Assembly: GCA_002369075.1 (NCBI GenBank)
Contig: DFEG01000044.1
Coordinates: forward strand, 1 to 64,000
Direction of reading: 5' to 3'
Length of the DNA: 64,000 bases
Origin: Bacteroidales bacterium UBA3808
GTDB lineage: Bacteria; Bacteroidota; Bacteroidia; Bacteroidales; Paludibacteraceae
This document shows positions 7,259-17,079 of the stretch, one piece after another. The notes beneath the pieces are model-generated. The model worked only from the letters and a program-made list of their open reading frames with translations, made no database searches and was not told the DNA's origin. The position numbers were made by a program, and so were the translations under genes. Each line of letters begins with the position of its first letter. Position 1 is the stretch's first letter.

Positions 7259-8758
7259 ATGACAAAGAATCCGTTTATCATTGAGGTGAACCACGTCTCG
7301 AAGCGTTTCGAGGACGGTAAGTTCGCACTGAATGACGTAAGCCTTCAGGTGAAGAAAGGCGAGTTCGTCACAATTCTCGGCCCCTCGGGCTGTGGTAAAA
7401 CAACATTGCTGCGGTGCATAGCCGGTTTTCAGGTAGCGTCGTCCGGCGACATTCTGCTCAAAGGCGAAGATGTCACGAAGACCCCTCCGTACGAGCGTCC
7501 GGTGAACACGGTGTTTCAGAAATACGCGCTGTTCCCGCATCTGAATGTGTTTAACAATGTAGCGTTCGGTCTGAAGCTGAAGCACGAGGCGCCCGACACG
7601 ATCAAGAAGAAAGTGCGCCGGGCACTGAAGATGGCGAACATGACGGGCTACGAGGAGCGCAAGGTGGACACCCTCTCCGGCGGTCAGCAACAGCGAGTAG
7701 CGATAGCCCGCGCGATAGTGAACGAACCCGAGGTGCTGCTGCTCGATGAGCCGCTGAGTGCATTGGATCTCAAGATGAGGCACGACATGCAGATTGAGCT
7801 CAAGGAGCTGCACGAGAAATTAGGCATCACCTTTATCTACGTGACGCACGACCAGGAAGAGGCGCTGACGCTGAGCGACCGCGTGGTGGTGATGAACGAA
7901 GGCAAGATCAAACAGATCGGTACTCCGACAGACATATACAACGAGCCACAGAACTGCTTTGTGGCGGATTTCATCGGCGAAAGCAACATCCTCTCCGGTA
8001 CGATGATCAAGGACCGCAAGGTGCAGTTCCTGGGCAGAGAATTCGACTGCATTGATGAAGGCTTCGGCGAGAACCAACCGGTGGACGTAGTCATCCGGCC
8101 GGAGGATATCTATTTATGGAAGAGACCTACCCCCGACCCCTCCCTGAAAGGAGGGGAGGTTGTTCCGAATCAGAGCGATTTGGATCCAGAGGACAGAGTG
8201 CCGAAGGGGAAATTCACCAAATGGTACGGTACGGTACAATCCTGTATTTTCAAGGGCGTGCACTACGAGATGCGCGTCCTGACGCCGGACGGCTACGAGT
8301 TCCTCATCCAGGACTACCATGAGTTCCTGCCGGGCACGGAAGTAGGCATGCTTGTCCGTCCTGAGGATATCCAGATCATGAAAAAAGAACACTACCTCTA
8401 CAACTATTTCGAGGGCGAAGTGACGAAGAACGGCAAGGTGCGTTTCATCGACGCCGAGTGGGAAGTGCTGCCTCAGCAGATCGAGGGTCTGGAGCCGGGC
8501 GAGAAAGTGCAGGTACGCGTGCCGTTCCGTTCCATCGACCTGCAGGACTACGAAGAAGAAGGTACGCTCTCGGGAGAGGTGCATTTCATTCTCTACAAAG
8601 GCAACCACTACCATCTCACCATCCGCACGGACGAGGGGCACGACCTCTATGTCAATACCAACGACGTGTGGGACGACGGCGACCGCGTGGGAATAGTGAT
8701 TCCGGCGAAGGAGATATTAGTCGAAAGTCAAAAGTCGAAAGTCGAAAGCAATGAGTAA
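7259..8758 (+). CDS. potA: spermidine/putrescine ABC transporter ATP-binding protein
   Basis: A 499-residue ATPase that powers polyamine import. Motifs in order: Walker A GPSGCGKT (41-48), Q-loop [10 protein letters not shown] (about 85-94), signature LSGGQ (139-143), Walker B VLLLDE (159-164) and the switch His197 (THDQEE). Beyond residue 240 are TOBE-type beta segments with two RPEDI landmarks, so the regulatory tail is larger than in the 378-residue E. coli protein. Residues 290-302 ([13 protein letters not shown]) are encoded by a palindromic repeat at about 8127-8165 and look like an in-frame repeat insertion; the C-terminus ends in [12 protein letters not shown], another repeat-derived tail (8720-8755). 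The gene overlaps potB by 8 bp. Confidence 0.96.
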   Translation: MTKNPFIIEVNHVSKRFEDGKFALNDVSLQVKKGEFVTILGPSGCGKTTLLRCIAGFQVASSGDILLKGEDVTKTPPYERPVNTVFQKYALFPHLNVFNNVAFGLKLKHEAPDTIKKKVRRALKMANMTGYEERKVDTLSGGQQQRVAIARAIVNEPEVLLLDEPLSALDLKMRHDMQIELKELHEKLGITFIYVTHDQEEALTLSDRVVVMNEGKIKQIGTPTDIYNEPQNCFVADFIGESNILSGTMIKDRKVQFLGREFDCIDEGFGENQPVDVVIRPEDIYLWKRPTPDPSLKGGEVVPNQSDLDPEDRVPKGKFTKWYGTVQSCIFKGVHYEMRVLTPDGYEFLIQDYHEFLPGTEVGMLVRPEDIQIMKKEHYLYNYFEGEVTKNGKVRFIDAEWEVLPQQIEGLEPGEKVQVRVPFRSIDLQDYEEEGTLSGEVHFILYKGNHYHLTIRTDEGHDLYVNTNDVWDDGDRVGIVIPAKEILVESQKSKVESNE

Positions 8759-9545
8759 GATTCTCCAAATAGTTTCTTCGCGGCGGACGTGGGCATGGCC
8801 GTATGTGCTGTTCATGCTGCTGTTCGTGGTGCTGCCGCTGATCTTGGTGGGCTACTACGCACTGACGGACATCGACGGACATTTCACGATGCGCAATTTC
8901 GCGAAGTTCTTTACCCACAGCGAGGCGATTCAGACCTTTCTGTACTCGCTGATGATCGCGGTGTTCAACACCGTGATCTGCCTGCTCATCGGCTATCCGG
9001 CGGCGTACATCATGGCACAGGAGGAGTTCAAGACGCCCAAAGTGATGGCGATGCTGTTTATCCTGCCGATGTGGATCAATTTCCTGCTGAGGACGGTCGC
9101 TACGGTAGAATTGTTCAACATGTTCGGTCTGCCGTTAGGCGAAGGGGCACTCCTTTTCGGTCTGTGCTACGACTACCTGCCGTTCATGATCTACCCGATC
9201 TACAACACGCTCCAGAAGATGGACAACTCGCTCGTCGAGGCGGCGCAGGACCTGGGTGCCAACCGGTGGATATGTTTCTGGAAAGTGATTGTGCCGCTGT
9301 CCATGCCGGGCGTCTATAGCGGGATCGTGATGGTGTTCATGCCGACGGTCTCGACTTTCGCCATCGCGGAGCTGCTGACGCATAACAACATCAAGCTCTT
9401 CGGTAGTCTCATCCAGGACTACATCACCACGACCGACCTGCTCAACTACGGCGCGGTGCTGAGTCTCGTGCTGCTGATCATCATCGGTCTGACCTCGTTC
9501 TTCGGGGACAACAACAACGAAGGAGAGAAAGGAGGGGTGATATGA
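8751..9545 (+). CDS. potB: spermidine/putrescine ABC transporter permease PotB
   Basis: A 264-residue inner-membrane permease with about six spans. It begins with a cytosolic RRTWAWP segment and a first span, followed by a periplasmic stretch of the PotB type ([12 protein letters not shown]), and carries the EAA coupling loop [25 protein letters not shown], split here by its conserved G, which docks on PotA. The start overlaps the end of potA and the stop overlaps the potC start in an ATGA, so translation is coupled through the operon. Confidence 0.95.
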   Translation: MSKILQIVSSRRTWAWPYVLFMLLFVVLPLILVGYYALTDIDGHFTMRNFAKFFTHSEAIQTFLYSLMIAVFNTVICLLIGYPAAYIMAQEEFKTPKVMAMLFILPMWINFLLRTVATVELFNMFGLPLGEGALLFGLCYDYLPFMIYPIYNTLQKMDNSLVEAAQDLGANRWICFWKVIVPLSMPGVYSGIVMVFMPTVSTFAIAELLTHNNIKLFGSLIQDYITTTDLLNYGAVLSLVLLIIIGLTSFFGDNNNEGEKGGVI

Positions 9546-10924
9546 GACATTTACCATTTGGACATTTACCATTTACCATTTATTTGGTCATTGGATTATT
9601 GTTGCTGGGCGTAAATCCTCTGTTTGGTCAGTCGAACTTGACATACACGCTGCGTATGGCGGCGACGGGCGAGGTGGAGTTGTTGGATAATTTTCCGGCG
9701 TCGTATGCCGGCGAGAAAGTGAACATATCTCTCTACGATGGCGGCAGATACGAGCTTCTGCGTTACGACGAAGGCCGTGACACCGTGGATTTCATCTTCG
9801 CCCATCCGGGTGAGGAGGATCTGAGCACATGGGGAGACAGCATCTTCTGCTATAGCGAGAGTGATGAAGTAGTCTGGACGGTCTGGCGGAGCCACAAAGA
9901 GCCCAAGAACCGCATCCAGCGCGTGCTGGTGGTCAACGGGCGGAACGCGTTTGAGGCCTACCTGCACGAGAGGATCGATACCAGGAAGAGCCACGGATGG
10001 ATATGGTTTGTGCTCGCGGCGTTGGCGTTGATCGGAGCCGCCATATATGGCTGCTACGTTGTTTACAGTCGCCGCAAGGAACGGGAACTGAGTTCCGTAG
10101 AGCAAGAGATGCTCCGCCGCAAGCGCATGGGCCAGCGGCGGCACTATATATCGCAGGCGTACCTGTGGCTGCTGCTCGTGGTGCTGTATGCGCCGATTGC
10201 ACTGATTGCGGTATTCTCGTTCACGAAGAGCAAGGTGCTGGGTAACTGGACGGGCTTCTCACTCGATCTGTACGCCAACCTGTTTACGGGTCAGGCGGGT
10301 GCGGGGCTGAACAGCGCCATCTGGTACACCGTAGTGATCGCACTGGTGGCGGCGTTCAGTTCGACCATCCTCGGAACACTCGCAGCCATCGGCATCTATA
10401 ATATGCGTGCACGACAGAGGAAGGTCGTTTCTTTCCTCAACTCCGTGCCGATGATCAACCCCGATATCATCACGGGTATATCGCTGTTCCTGCTGTTCGT
10501 GGCATTAGGCATGAGCCAGGGTCTGGCGACCGTCTGCATCGCCCACGTGGTGTTCTGTACGCCGTACGTAGTGCTGAGCGTCCTGCCGCGACTCAGCCGC
10601 ATGAATCCCAACACCTACGAGGCGGCGCTGGATCTGGGCGCCACGCCGGCGCAGGCGCTGAGGATGGTGATGCTGCCGGAGTTATGGCCGGGCATGCTGA
10701 GCGGATTTATCTTGGCGCTCACGCTCTCCGTCGATGATTTCGGCGTGACGTTCTTCACCAAGGGTTCGGGCGGACTGGAGACCCTCTCCACCTTTATCTA
10801 CTCGGACGCGCGCAAGGGCGGACTCACGCCGGAGCTCCGACCGCTGTTCACGATCATCCTACTGGTCATGCTGACCGTACTCATTGTCGTCAATGTACGC
10901 GCAGACAAACAAAAGAAAAATTAG
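9542..10924 (+). CDS. potC: PotC permease with an extra N-terminal ectodomain
   Basis: A 460-residue protein in which residues 206-460 are a normal PotC permease (span after HYISQAYLW, EAALDLGATPAQALRMVMLP coupling loop, then the VDDFGVTFF segment typical of PotC). Residues 1-205 are extra: a hydrophobic segment at 11-29 ending PLFGQ, like a signal peptide; a beta-rich extracytoplasmic domain at 30-152; a span at 153-175; and a basic, charged linker. The extra part is in one open frame with the permease. The first 15 codons ([15 protein letters not shown]) are written in the word catttaccatttgg, so the start itself lies in a micro-repeat. A shorter PotC from Met196 (10127) is possible, but the ATGA coupling with potB supports the long form. 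The ectodomain is not a family I recognise. Confidence 0.9.
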   Translation: MRHLPFGHLPFTIYLVIGLLLLGVNPLFGQSNLTYTLRMAATGEVELLDNFPASYAGEKVNISLYDGGRYELLRYDEGRDTVDFIFAHPGEEDLSTWGDSIFCYSESDEVVWTVWRSHKEPKNRIQRVLVVNGRNAFEAYLHERIDTRKSHGWIWFVLAALALIGAAIYGCYVVYSRRKERELSSVEQEMLRRKRMGQRRHYISQAYLWLLLVVLYAPIALIAVFSFTKSKVLGNWTGFSLDLYANLFTGQAGAGLNSAIWYTVVIALVAAFSSTILGTLAAIGIYNMRARQRKVVSFLNSVPMINPDIITGISLFLLFVALGMSQGLATVCIAHVVFCTPYVVLSVLPRLSRMNPNTYEAALDLGATPAQALRMVMLPELWPGMLSGFILALTLSVDDFGVTFFTKGSGGLETLSTFIYSDARKGGLTPELRPLFTIILLVMLTVLIVVNVRADKQKKN

Positions 10925-10964
10925 AATCACGGATAATAACAACCAAATACATTATTTTATTACA

Positions 10965-12218
10965 ATGAAAAAATCATTCTTTGGTACTTTGTACCTTGTG
11001 GCTTTGTCCCTTATCATGGTTTCCTGTGGCGGTTCGGACCGTCGTGCACACCAACTCAAAGTGCTCAACTGGGCGGATTACATCGACGAGGACGTGAAAG
11101 CGAATTTCGAGTCCTGGTACTACGCACAGACGGGCGAGAAAGTGGAGCTGGTCTATGAGACCTTCGACATCAACGAGACCGCCCTGACCAAGATCGAGGT
11201 GGGGCACGAGGACTACGACGTGTTCTGTCCGTCGGAGTACATCATCGAGCGGATGCTCAAGAAAGGGCTCGTTCAGCCGATTCAGAAAAACCTGATTGCG
11301 GACAGCATTTGGTATTTCGATAATATCTCTCCGTTCGTGACGGAGAAGTTCCAGCAGATGGCTCCGTCTGCCGACATCAAAGTGAGCGACTACACGGCAG
11401 GGTACATGTGGGGCACGACGGGCTTCATCTATAACCCGCAGTTCGTTGACCGCGAGGATCTGAAGAGCTGGGGAGCCATCCTGAACCCGAAGTTCGAGAA
11501 CAGGATCCTGATGAAAGACGCTTTCCGTGACGTGTATTCGGTGATCGTACTGTACGCGTATGCCGATGCCATCGAACGTGGCGAGGTGACCCGCGAGGAG
11601 CTGGTGCGTGACATCACCCCGGAGCGCGTGGAAGCGGTCAAGCAGGTACTGCTGCAGGCCAAGAAACAGATATGCGGATGGGAAGTTGACTTCGGCAAGG
11701 AGGAGATGACCAAAGGCAAAGCATGGATGAACCTCAGCTGGTCCGGAGATGCACAGTTCGCCATCGAAGAGGCGGCTGAGATGGGCGTCATGCTCGATTA
11801 CATCGTACCGCAAGAGGGTTCCAACGTGTGGTTTGACGGCTGGGTGATCCCCAAGTATGCCAAGAACGTGAAAGCCGCTACCTATTTCATCGACTACATG
11901 TGCCGTGCGGACAACGCGCTGGCAAACATGGACGAGATCGGCTATGTTTCCTGCGCCGGTGGTCCCTTAGCCGCAGCCGAGGTGCTGGACGACCAGAACG
12001 ATGACGAGGAGTGGCCCGAGACTATCGATGCCTCCTATTTCTTCGGCAACGACCCGATCGAGGTGGACGGCGAAATGCTCGACCCGCACGCACTGCACCT
12101 CAACCCCGTTTACTACGCCGACAAGAGTGTCATCGACCGCTGCGCGCTGATGCATGACGCCGGTGACACACAGGAGATGTTGCTTGAGATGTGGAACGAA
12201 ATCAAGTTAGCACGATGA
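10965..12218 (+). CDS. potD: spermidine/putrescine-binding lipoprotein PotD
   Basis: A 417-residue solute-binding protein for the transporter. The ATG at 10965 gives a lipoprotein signal, MKKSFFGTLYLVALS followed by the lipobox MVSC with Cys21. The mature protein starts with VLNWADYIDED, the classic opening of PotD/PotF proteins, and keeps YDVFCPSEYIIERM, LSWSGDAQFAIEEA and FDGWVIPK, the last two lining the ligand pocket in the family. It follows potC by 40 bp and its stop overlaps the next gene in an ATGA. Being lipid-anchored fits a role tethered to the inner membrane near PotBC. Confidence 0.95.
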   Translation: MKKSFFGTLYLVALSLIMVSCGGSDRRAHQLKVLNWADYIDEDVKANFESWYYAQTGEKVELVYETFDINETALTKIEVGHEDYDVFCPSEYIIERMLKKGLVQPIQKNLIADSIWYFDNISPFVTEKFQQMAPSADIKVSDYTAGYMWGTTGFIYNPQFVDREDLKSWGAILNPKFENRILMKDAFRDVYSVIVLYAYADAIERGEVTREELVRDITPERVEAVKQVLLQAKKQICGWEVDFGKEEMTKGKAWMNLSWSGDAQFAIEEAAEMGVMLDYIVPQEGSNVWFDGWVIPKYAKNVKAATYFIDYMCRADNALANMDEIGYVSCAGGPLAAAEVLDDQNDDEEWPETIDASYFFGNDPIEVDGEMLDPHALHLNPVYYADKSVIDRCALMHDAGDTQEMLLEMWNEIKLAR

Positions 12219-15166
12219 TGTTAAACCGCTTCGGCAGAATCATTTCTGTCCTTATTCTTTATTCCTTATTCCTTGCTCCCCTCTCCGCCCGGACGACGGA
12301 GATGGAGACGCACTACAACGCCTTGGCTCGTCGGTTTGACGGCAGGGACAAGATGCTGCAGCGCGACCTCAAGGCGTACCTGCAGGCATACCCCTACACC
12401 ACGTTTGAGGACGAGGTGCATTTCATGCAGGGTGTGCTGCAGGTGGAGAAAGGCCACTACAAACAGGCACTCAAGATCCTGGAGCCGGTGGACATCAAGG
12501 CACTGAGCCGCCCGCACCGGAACGACTACGCTTTCTACCGCGGGTACGCGTACCTTATGATGCAGGAGTACCAGCGCGCATCGATTTATTTCGGTCAGCT
12601 GGGCAAGGGTGAAAGCCGTTACAAGACCCGCGGCACGTACTACTACGCCTATTGCATGTACAAACAGGAGAAGTACGACAAAGCCCTGCCTGCCTTCAAG
12701 CAGTTGGAGAACGATCCGCAGTACGCCAAGACCGTACCGTATTACATTGTGCAGATCGAGTACGCGCAGCAGAACTACGACGAGGTGGAGACGCGCGCGA
12801 ACACCCTTCTTCGCGAGCACCCGGAGAGTCTCAACAACAAGGAACTGCATCGTATCTTGGGCGAGATATACTTCCATAAAGCGGACTACACGCAGGCGGA
12901 GGAGCACCTGATGCAATACACCCGTCTGTCCAAAGAGCAGGAAGAGCCGCTGCTGCGCAACGACATCTACATGCTCGGCACGGCGCAGTACAAGCTGAAC
13001 CGCTACGAGGAGGCTGTCCTGTCCCTCAAACAGGTCAAGCAGGAGCGCGACACGCTCTCCGAGGCTACCTGCATGGCGATGGGTAACGCCTACGTACAAC
13101 TCAACCAGCCGGAGCAGGCCAAGCTCTCTTATCAGGCGGCTGCCAATATAGGCGTCACGCCGGCGGTGAAAGAGGAAGCGAGTTATAACTACACCCTCTG
13201 CACCTACCAAAGTTCGAGCGCGTTAGGCGAGTCCGTACACGCCTTCAACGAGTTCCTGCGCCAGTTCCCCGACTCCAAGTACGAGAACAAGGTATATCAG
13301 TTGCTGACAGATGCCCTGATGCAGAGCAAGAACTATGCCGCCGCTATCGCTACGCTGGACTCGATCGACCACCCGACACCGAAAATGCGGCAGACCAAGC
13401 AGTACCTGCGGTACCAGTTGGGCGCAGATAATTTCCTGCAAGGAAAAATGCAGCAGTCGGCAGACTGGATGACACAGGTTATTGCCCATAAAGCCGATGC
13501 GGACACCTATACCACGGAAGCGCACTACGTACGCGCGGAAGCGAACTACCGCCTGCATAACTACGTGGCTGCCGAGCAGGACCTCAATACGTTCTTTGCC
13601 CGTCCCGATGCAAGCCGGTCGGATAACTACGCCATCGCCCGCTACCTGCAGGGATACACCTTCTTCTCGCAGGGCAAGTACGATCAGGCGCGCGAGGCGT
13701 TCTCGGCGTACATAGACGGCACGCTGGCTACCGAGCCGACCTACGCCGACGCACTGAACCGCATCGGCGACTGCTATTTCAACGCCCGTCAGTTCCAACA
13801 GGCGATCACCTATTATACTCAGGTGTCAGGTCTGCAGGCGGCCGGCACGGACTATGCGCTCTTCCAGCGCGGTTATGCGCTCGGTCTGCTGCACAAGCAC
13901 AGCGAGAAGATCTCCGTGCTGCGCGAACTGGTGAGCCGGTACCCCAAGTCGGACTACGCGGACGACGGCCTGTACGAGATTGCCCGTGCACAGCTCCAGC
14001 AGGAGGACGAGCGCGGCGCCATCGTGACCTACGAGCAGTTGCTCGCCTCCTATCCCCATTCCGCCTTGGGACGCAAGGCATCCCTGGAGCGAGCGATGCT
14101 GTACCGCAACCTCTCCCAGAACGAGCAGGCGATTGCAGCTTACCGCCGGACTATCGAGAAATACCCAGCTACCGAGGAGGCGTACACCGCCCTGGATGCC
14201 TTGCAGGCCATGTATGTAGAGGCAGGCAACGTGAACGAGTACGTGGCGTACACCAAGAATCTGGCGAAAATCAACATGAACGTGACCACTCAGGAGGACA
14301 GTCTGCTCTACGCTTCCGCCGAGATGCAATACATGCAGGCGGCGTACCAGAAAGCAACCGTCTCGCTGAACAATTACATCACCCGTTTCTGTGCCGGCGG
14401 GCGGTACTGCACCACGGCGCGGTACTACCTGGCGGACTCGTACTACCGGTTGGGGCAGTCGTCCGAAGCTCTGGCACAGTACCTCGTCCTCGCGGAGATG
14501 AACGCCAACCCCTATCAGGAAGAGGCGGCTACCCGCGTGGCGGAGATTTGTTACGACAAGGGCGACTACAACTGCGCGCTGGAGGGGTTCTACCGGATGC
14601 ACAGTCTGGCTTCCTCGCGTGAGAACACGACTATTGCGCGCCTCGGCATCCTGCGCTGCACGCAAGCCCTCGGGCGGCATCAGGCGGCTATCGACATAGC
14701 CGACCAGATACTAAGCGACCTGCCCGTAAGCGAGGACACCAAAGCCGAAGCCCAATACGGCCGTGCCAAAGCCTATATCGCCCTCAAGCAATGGACTCCG
14801 GCACGCGCAGACCTGCAGGATCTGGCATCCGAAGTACGCACCGCACAAGGCGCGGAAGCCAAGTACCTGCTGGCACAATCATATTTCGAGACAGGCGACT
14901 ATGACTCCGCCGAGGCGCAGGTAATGGAGTTCACCCGGATGAACACCCAGCAGCAATACTGGCTGGCAAAAGCGCTGGTGCTGCTGAGCGACATAAACCG
15001 TGAGAAAGGCGAGTACTTCCAGGCACGCCAGTACCTGCTCGTACTGCAGCAGAACTACACCCTCAAGGGCGATGATATACCGGCGCTCATAGAGGCGCGT
15101 CTCGCCGAACTGGACAAGAAAGAACAACCCGAAGAAAAGGAGGTGCATGATGAAGAGGAAGAATAA
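12215..15166 (+). CDS. large TPR-repeat protein, exported
   Basis: A 983-residue protein with a signal peptide (hydrophobic segment at about 10-24 ending PLSARTTE) followed almost entirely by TPR helices; typical A-G-x-x-Y units include YYYAYCMYKQEKYDKALPAF, YNYTLCTYQ and AQYGRAKAYIALKQWTPARA. It ends in an acidic tail rich in Glu and Lys. TPR arrays of this length are protein-binding scaffolds, here in the periplasm or at the outer membrane. The start at 12215 overlaps the potD stop and its end overlaps the barrel gene by 20 bp, so all three are coupled. The TPR-barrel pair probably works together in the envelope; any link to polyamine uptake is only positional. Confidence 0.88.
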   Translation: MMLNRFGRIISVLILYSLFLAPLSARTTEMETHYNALARRFDGRDKMLQRDLKAYLQAYPYTTFEDEVHFMQGVLQVEKGHYKQALKILEPVDIKALSRPHRNDYAFYRGYAYLMMQEYQRASIYFGQLGKGESRYKTRGTYYYAYCMYKQEKYDKALPAFKQLENDPQYAKTVPYYIVQIEYAQQNYDEVETRANTLLREHPESLNNKELHRILGEIYFHKADYTQAEEHLMQYTRLSKEQEEPLLRNDIYMLGTAQYKLNRYEEAVLSLKQVKQERDTLSEATCMAMGNAYVQLNQPEQAKLSYQAAANIGVTPAVKEEASYNYTLCTYQSSSALGESVHAFNEFLRQFPDSKYENKVYQLLTDALMQSKNYAAAIATLDSIDHPTPKMRQTKQYLRYQLGADNFLQGKMQQSADWMTQVIAHKADADTYTTEAHYVRAEANYRLHNYVAAEQDLNTFFARPDASRSDNYAIARYLQGYTFFSQGKYDQAREAFSAYIDGTLATEPTYADALNRIGDCYFNARQFQQAITYYTQVSGLQAAGTDYALFQRGYALGLLHKHSEKISVLRELVSRYPKSDYADDGLYEIARAQLQQEDERGAIVTYEQLLASYPHSALGRKASLERAMLYRNLSQNEQAIAAYRRTIEKYPATEEAYTALDALQAMYVEAGNVNEYVAYTKNLAKINMNVTTQEDSLLYASAEMQYMQAAYQKATVSLNNYITRFCAGGRYCTTARYYLADSYYRLGQSSEALAQYLVLAEMNANPYQEEAATRVAEICYDKGDYNCALEGFYRMHSLASSRENTTIARLGILRCTQALGRHQAAIDIADQILSDLPVSEDTKAEAQYGRAKAYIALKQWTPARADLQDLASEVRTAQGAEAKYLLAQSYFETGDYDSAEAQVMEFTRMNTQQQYWLAKALVLLSDINREKGEYFQARQYLLVLQQNYTLKGDDIPALIEARLAELDKKEQPEEKEVHDEEEE

Positions 15167-17003
15167 TTGTTTCGACATACCGGTGCGTCGGTATCTCGGT
15201 ATACCGGTGCTGCTTTTTGCGAGCGTTGCAGCACTCGCCCAATCCGACTCGGCGCTCCACCGCTCGGTGACCGTGGAGCGCGATTTCCAGCCCGTCATTC
15301 AGGCGGCAGGAAAAATATCCACCAAACCCGCTGTCGTGGAGACTGCCATCGAACCCGCGCCCGTGGAGTACTCCGAATATACGGCGGATGTGCAGCCTGC
15401 GGCTACCTTCAACCCGCTCCTCTCGCAACCGACACGTTTCGAGCCGGGGCATACCTACAACGGCTATGTACGCGGCGCGTTAGGACACCCCAACACGCTC
15501 TTTGATTTCGGCTACCGCCTCAATGACGGCAAGAAATCGGTCCTCGATGTTTATGCGCACCACCGTGCCGAATGGGGACTCGCAACACTCAGCAGAACAC
15601 GGCTGGGACTGCAATTCACACACATGTTCTCCGCCTGCGACCTCTATTTCGGCGTGGAGGGAGGCAATGTACACTACAACAAGTACGGCCATTTCTACGA
15701 CTACGCCGCCTATACAGCCAACGGCGCGGATTTCGGGATGTGGGAGAAGAACAAGATATCTTATGCCAACAGCGCACCACTGACGGACAGGGACAAGACC
15801 TCCCTCTGGACGGCGGAGGTGTTCGTGGGTGTCAAAGCGAACGCCAAACAGGATGTGCAGTACAAAGTGCAGACGGGCTACAAGCTCTTCGCCAAACCCG
15901 GCGCCGTGAGCGAGCACCAGATCCGCACACACGCTTCGTTTGACTGGCACGCCGAGGATCACCATGCGGGTGCGAACCTATATGTGCAGAACAACTTTCT
16001 CCAACTCGGCACTCTCGCCGCGGCTATTCCCGACTCGCTGTACCGCAGCCGGCATAATTTCCGCATCGAGCCGTACTATGAATACAAAGGAAGACGCGTA
16101 CGCATACACGTGGGCGTGAATTTGGATCTGAATATCGGTCATGGGCAGAACAGCCTCTCCGGCACGGAGAACCTGTCCTTCGCACCCTCGCCGCACATCA
16201 ACTTTGAAGCACAGGTAGCCAAACAATGGCTCACCGTCTACGCCGATGTACTCGGTTTCCACGGGCTGGGATCGCTCCAGAGTTACATGGAACAGAACCG
16301 CTACCGCATTATCCACGCGGGCATCATCGAGCCCCACTGCACGGAGTACACGCCGGTGGATGCGGAGTTAGGACTGCATATACGTCCCCACCGCGACCTG
16401 CTCATCGAGATTCACGGAGGCTACGCCTACATGATGAACCAGGACGTGTATATCGCCACCACGGCGGATGGCGTGATCTTCACGCCGCTGAACGTAGCGA
16501 TGGCCGCCGGTGATTTCACCTATTTCCACGACAACCTGCAGCGCGGCAAGGTGGGTGCACAGCTCAACTATCACTACCGCGACATCGTGCGGGTCAATGT
16601 GCATGGCGACTACCTTTTCTGGGGCAGTGCCACCGGTACGGTTTATGACCGCCCCAACTGGGTGCTGTCAGCGCGCGTGGACGGCAGGATAGACAAACAC
16701 TGGTCGCTCTATTCGGATAACCATTTTGCGGGTTCGCGCCTTGCACGCACCTACGACGGTACGGCTTACACGGACCACACCCTCCGCCCGACCGTCAACC
16801 TCAACCTCGGTCTGCAATACGACATGTGGGTGGGCAAAAAGAATGACAAAATGGTAAATGGCATGGTTCTCCGCCCGGAGCCCAAACCGAACCTCTCGCT
16901 CTTCTTCCAGCTCAACAACTGGCTCCACCGCAAGAACGAAATCTACTACGGCTACCGCTCGCAGGGTATTAACTTCCTCGTCGGTGCCACCTTCAAGTTC
17001 TGA
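15147..17003 (+). CDS. outer-membrane beta-barrel protein paired with the TPR protein
   Basis: A 618-residue protein with a signal peptide (hydrophobic VLLFASVAALAQ) and then VTVERDFQPVIQAAGKISTK, an N-terminal segment I associate with Bacteroidota barrel proteins encoded next to long TPR proteins. The remainder is amphipathic strands with many aromatic residues and ends FLVGATFKF, the terminal Phe expected for a barrel. There is no TonB box, plug or carboxypeptidase-like domain, so it is not a full TonB-dependent receptor. Its start lies inside the end of the TPR gene. Function unknown; probably an outer-membrane partner of the TPR scaffold. Confidence 0.8.
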   Translation: MMKRKNNCFDIPVRRYLGIPVLLFASVAALAQSDSALHRSVTVERDFQPVIQAAGKISTKPAVVETAIEPAPVEYSEYTADVQPAATFNPLLSQPTRFEPGHTYNGYVRGALGHPNTLFDFGYRLNDGKKSVLDVYAHHRAEWGLATLSRTRLGLQFTHMFSACDLYFGVEGGNVHYNKYGHFYDYAAYTANGADFGMWEKNKISYANSAPLTDRDKTSLWTAEVFVGVKANAKQDVQYKVQTGYKLFAKPGAVSEHQIRTHASFDWHAEDHHAGANLYVQNNFLQLGTLAAAIPDSLYRSRHNFRIEPYYEYKGRRVRIHVGVNLDLNIGHGQNSLSGTENLSFAPSPHINFEAQVAKQWLTVYADVLGFHGLGSLQSYMEQNRYRIIHAGIIEPHCTEYTPVDAELGLHIRPHRDLLIEIHGGYAYMMNQDVYIATTADGVIFTPLNVAMAAGDFTYFHDNLQRGKVGAQLNYHYRDIVRVNVHGDYLFWGSATGTVYDRPNWVLSARVDGRIDKHWSLYSDNHFAGSRLARTYDGTAYTDHTLRPTVNLNLGLQYDMWVGKKNDKMVNGMVLRPEPKPNLSLFFQLNNWLHRKNEIYYGYRSQGINFLVGATFKF

Positions 17004-17020
17004 GAAACCGGCTATACAAC

Positions 17021-17053
17021 AAATGACCCGCTTCACGGCGGGTCATTTGTTTG
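17021..17053 (+). terminator. hairpin terminator between convergent genes
   Basis: An 11-bp perfect stem, aaatgacccgc (17021-17031) and gcgggtcattt (17038-17048), then a T-rich run. It ends the pot-TPR-barrel transcript and, read the other way, could also stop the minus-strand cassette ending at 17080. Confidence 0.85.
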
Positions 17054-17079
17054 TGTATCTCATTCGCATCTCGTTCGCA

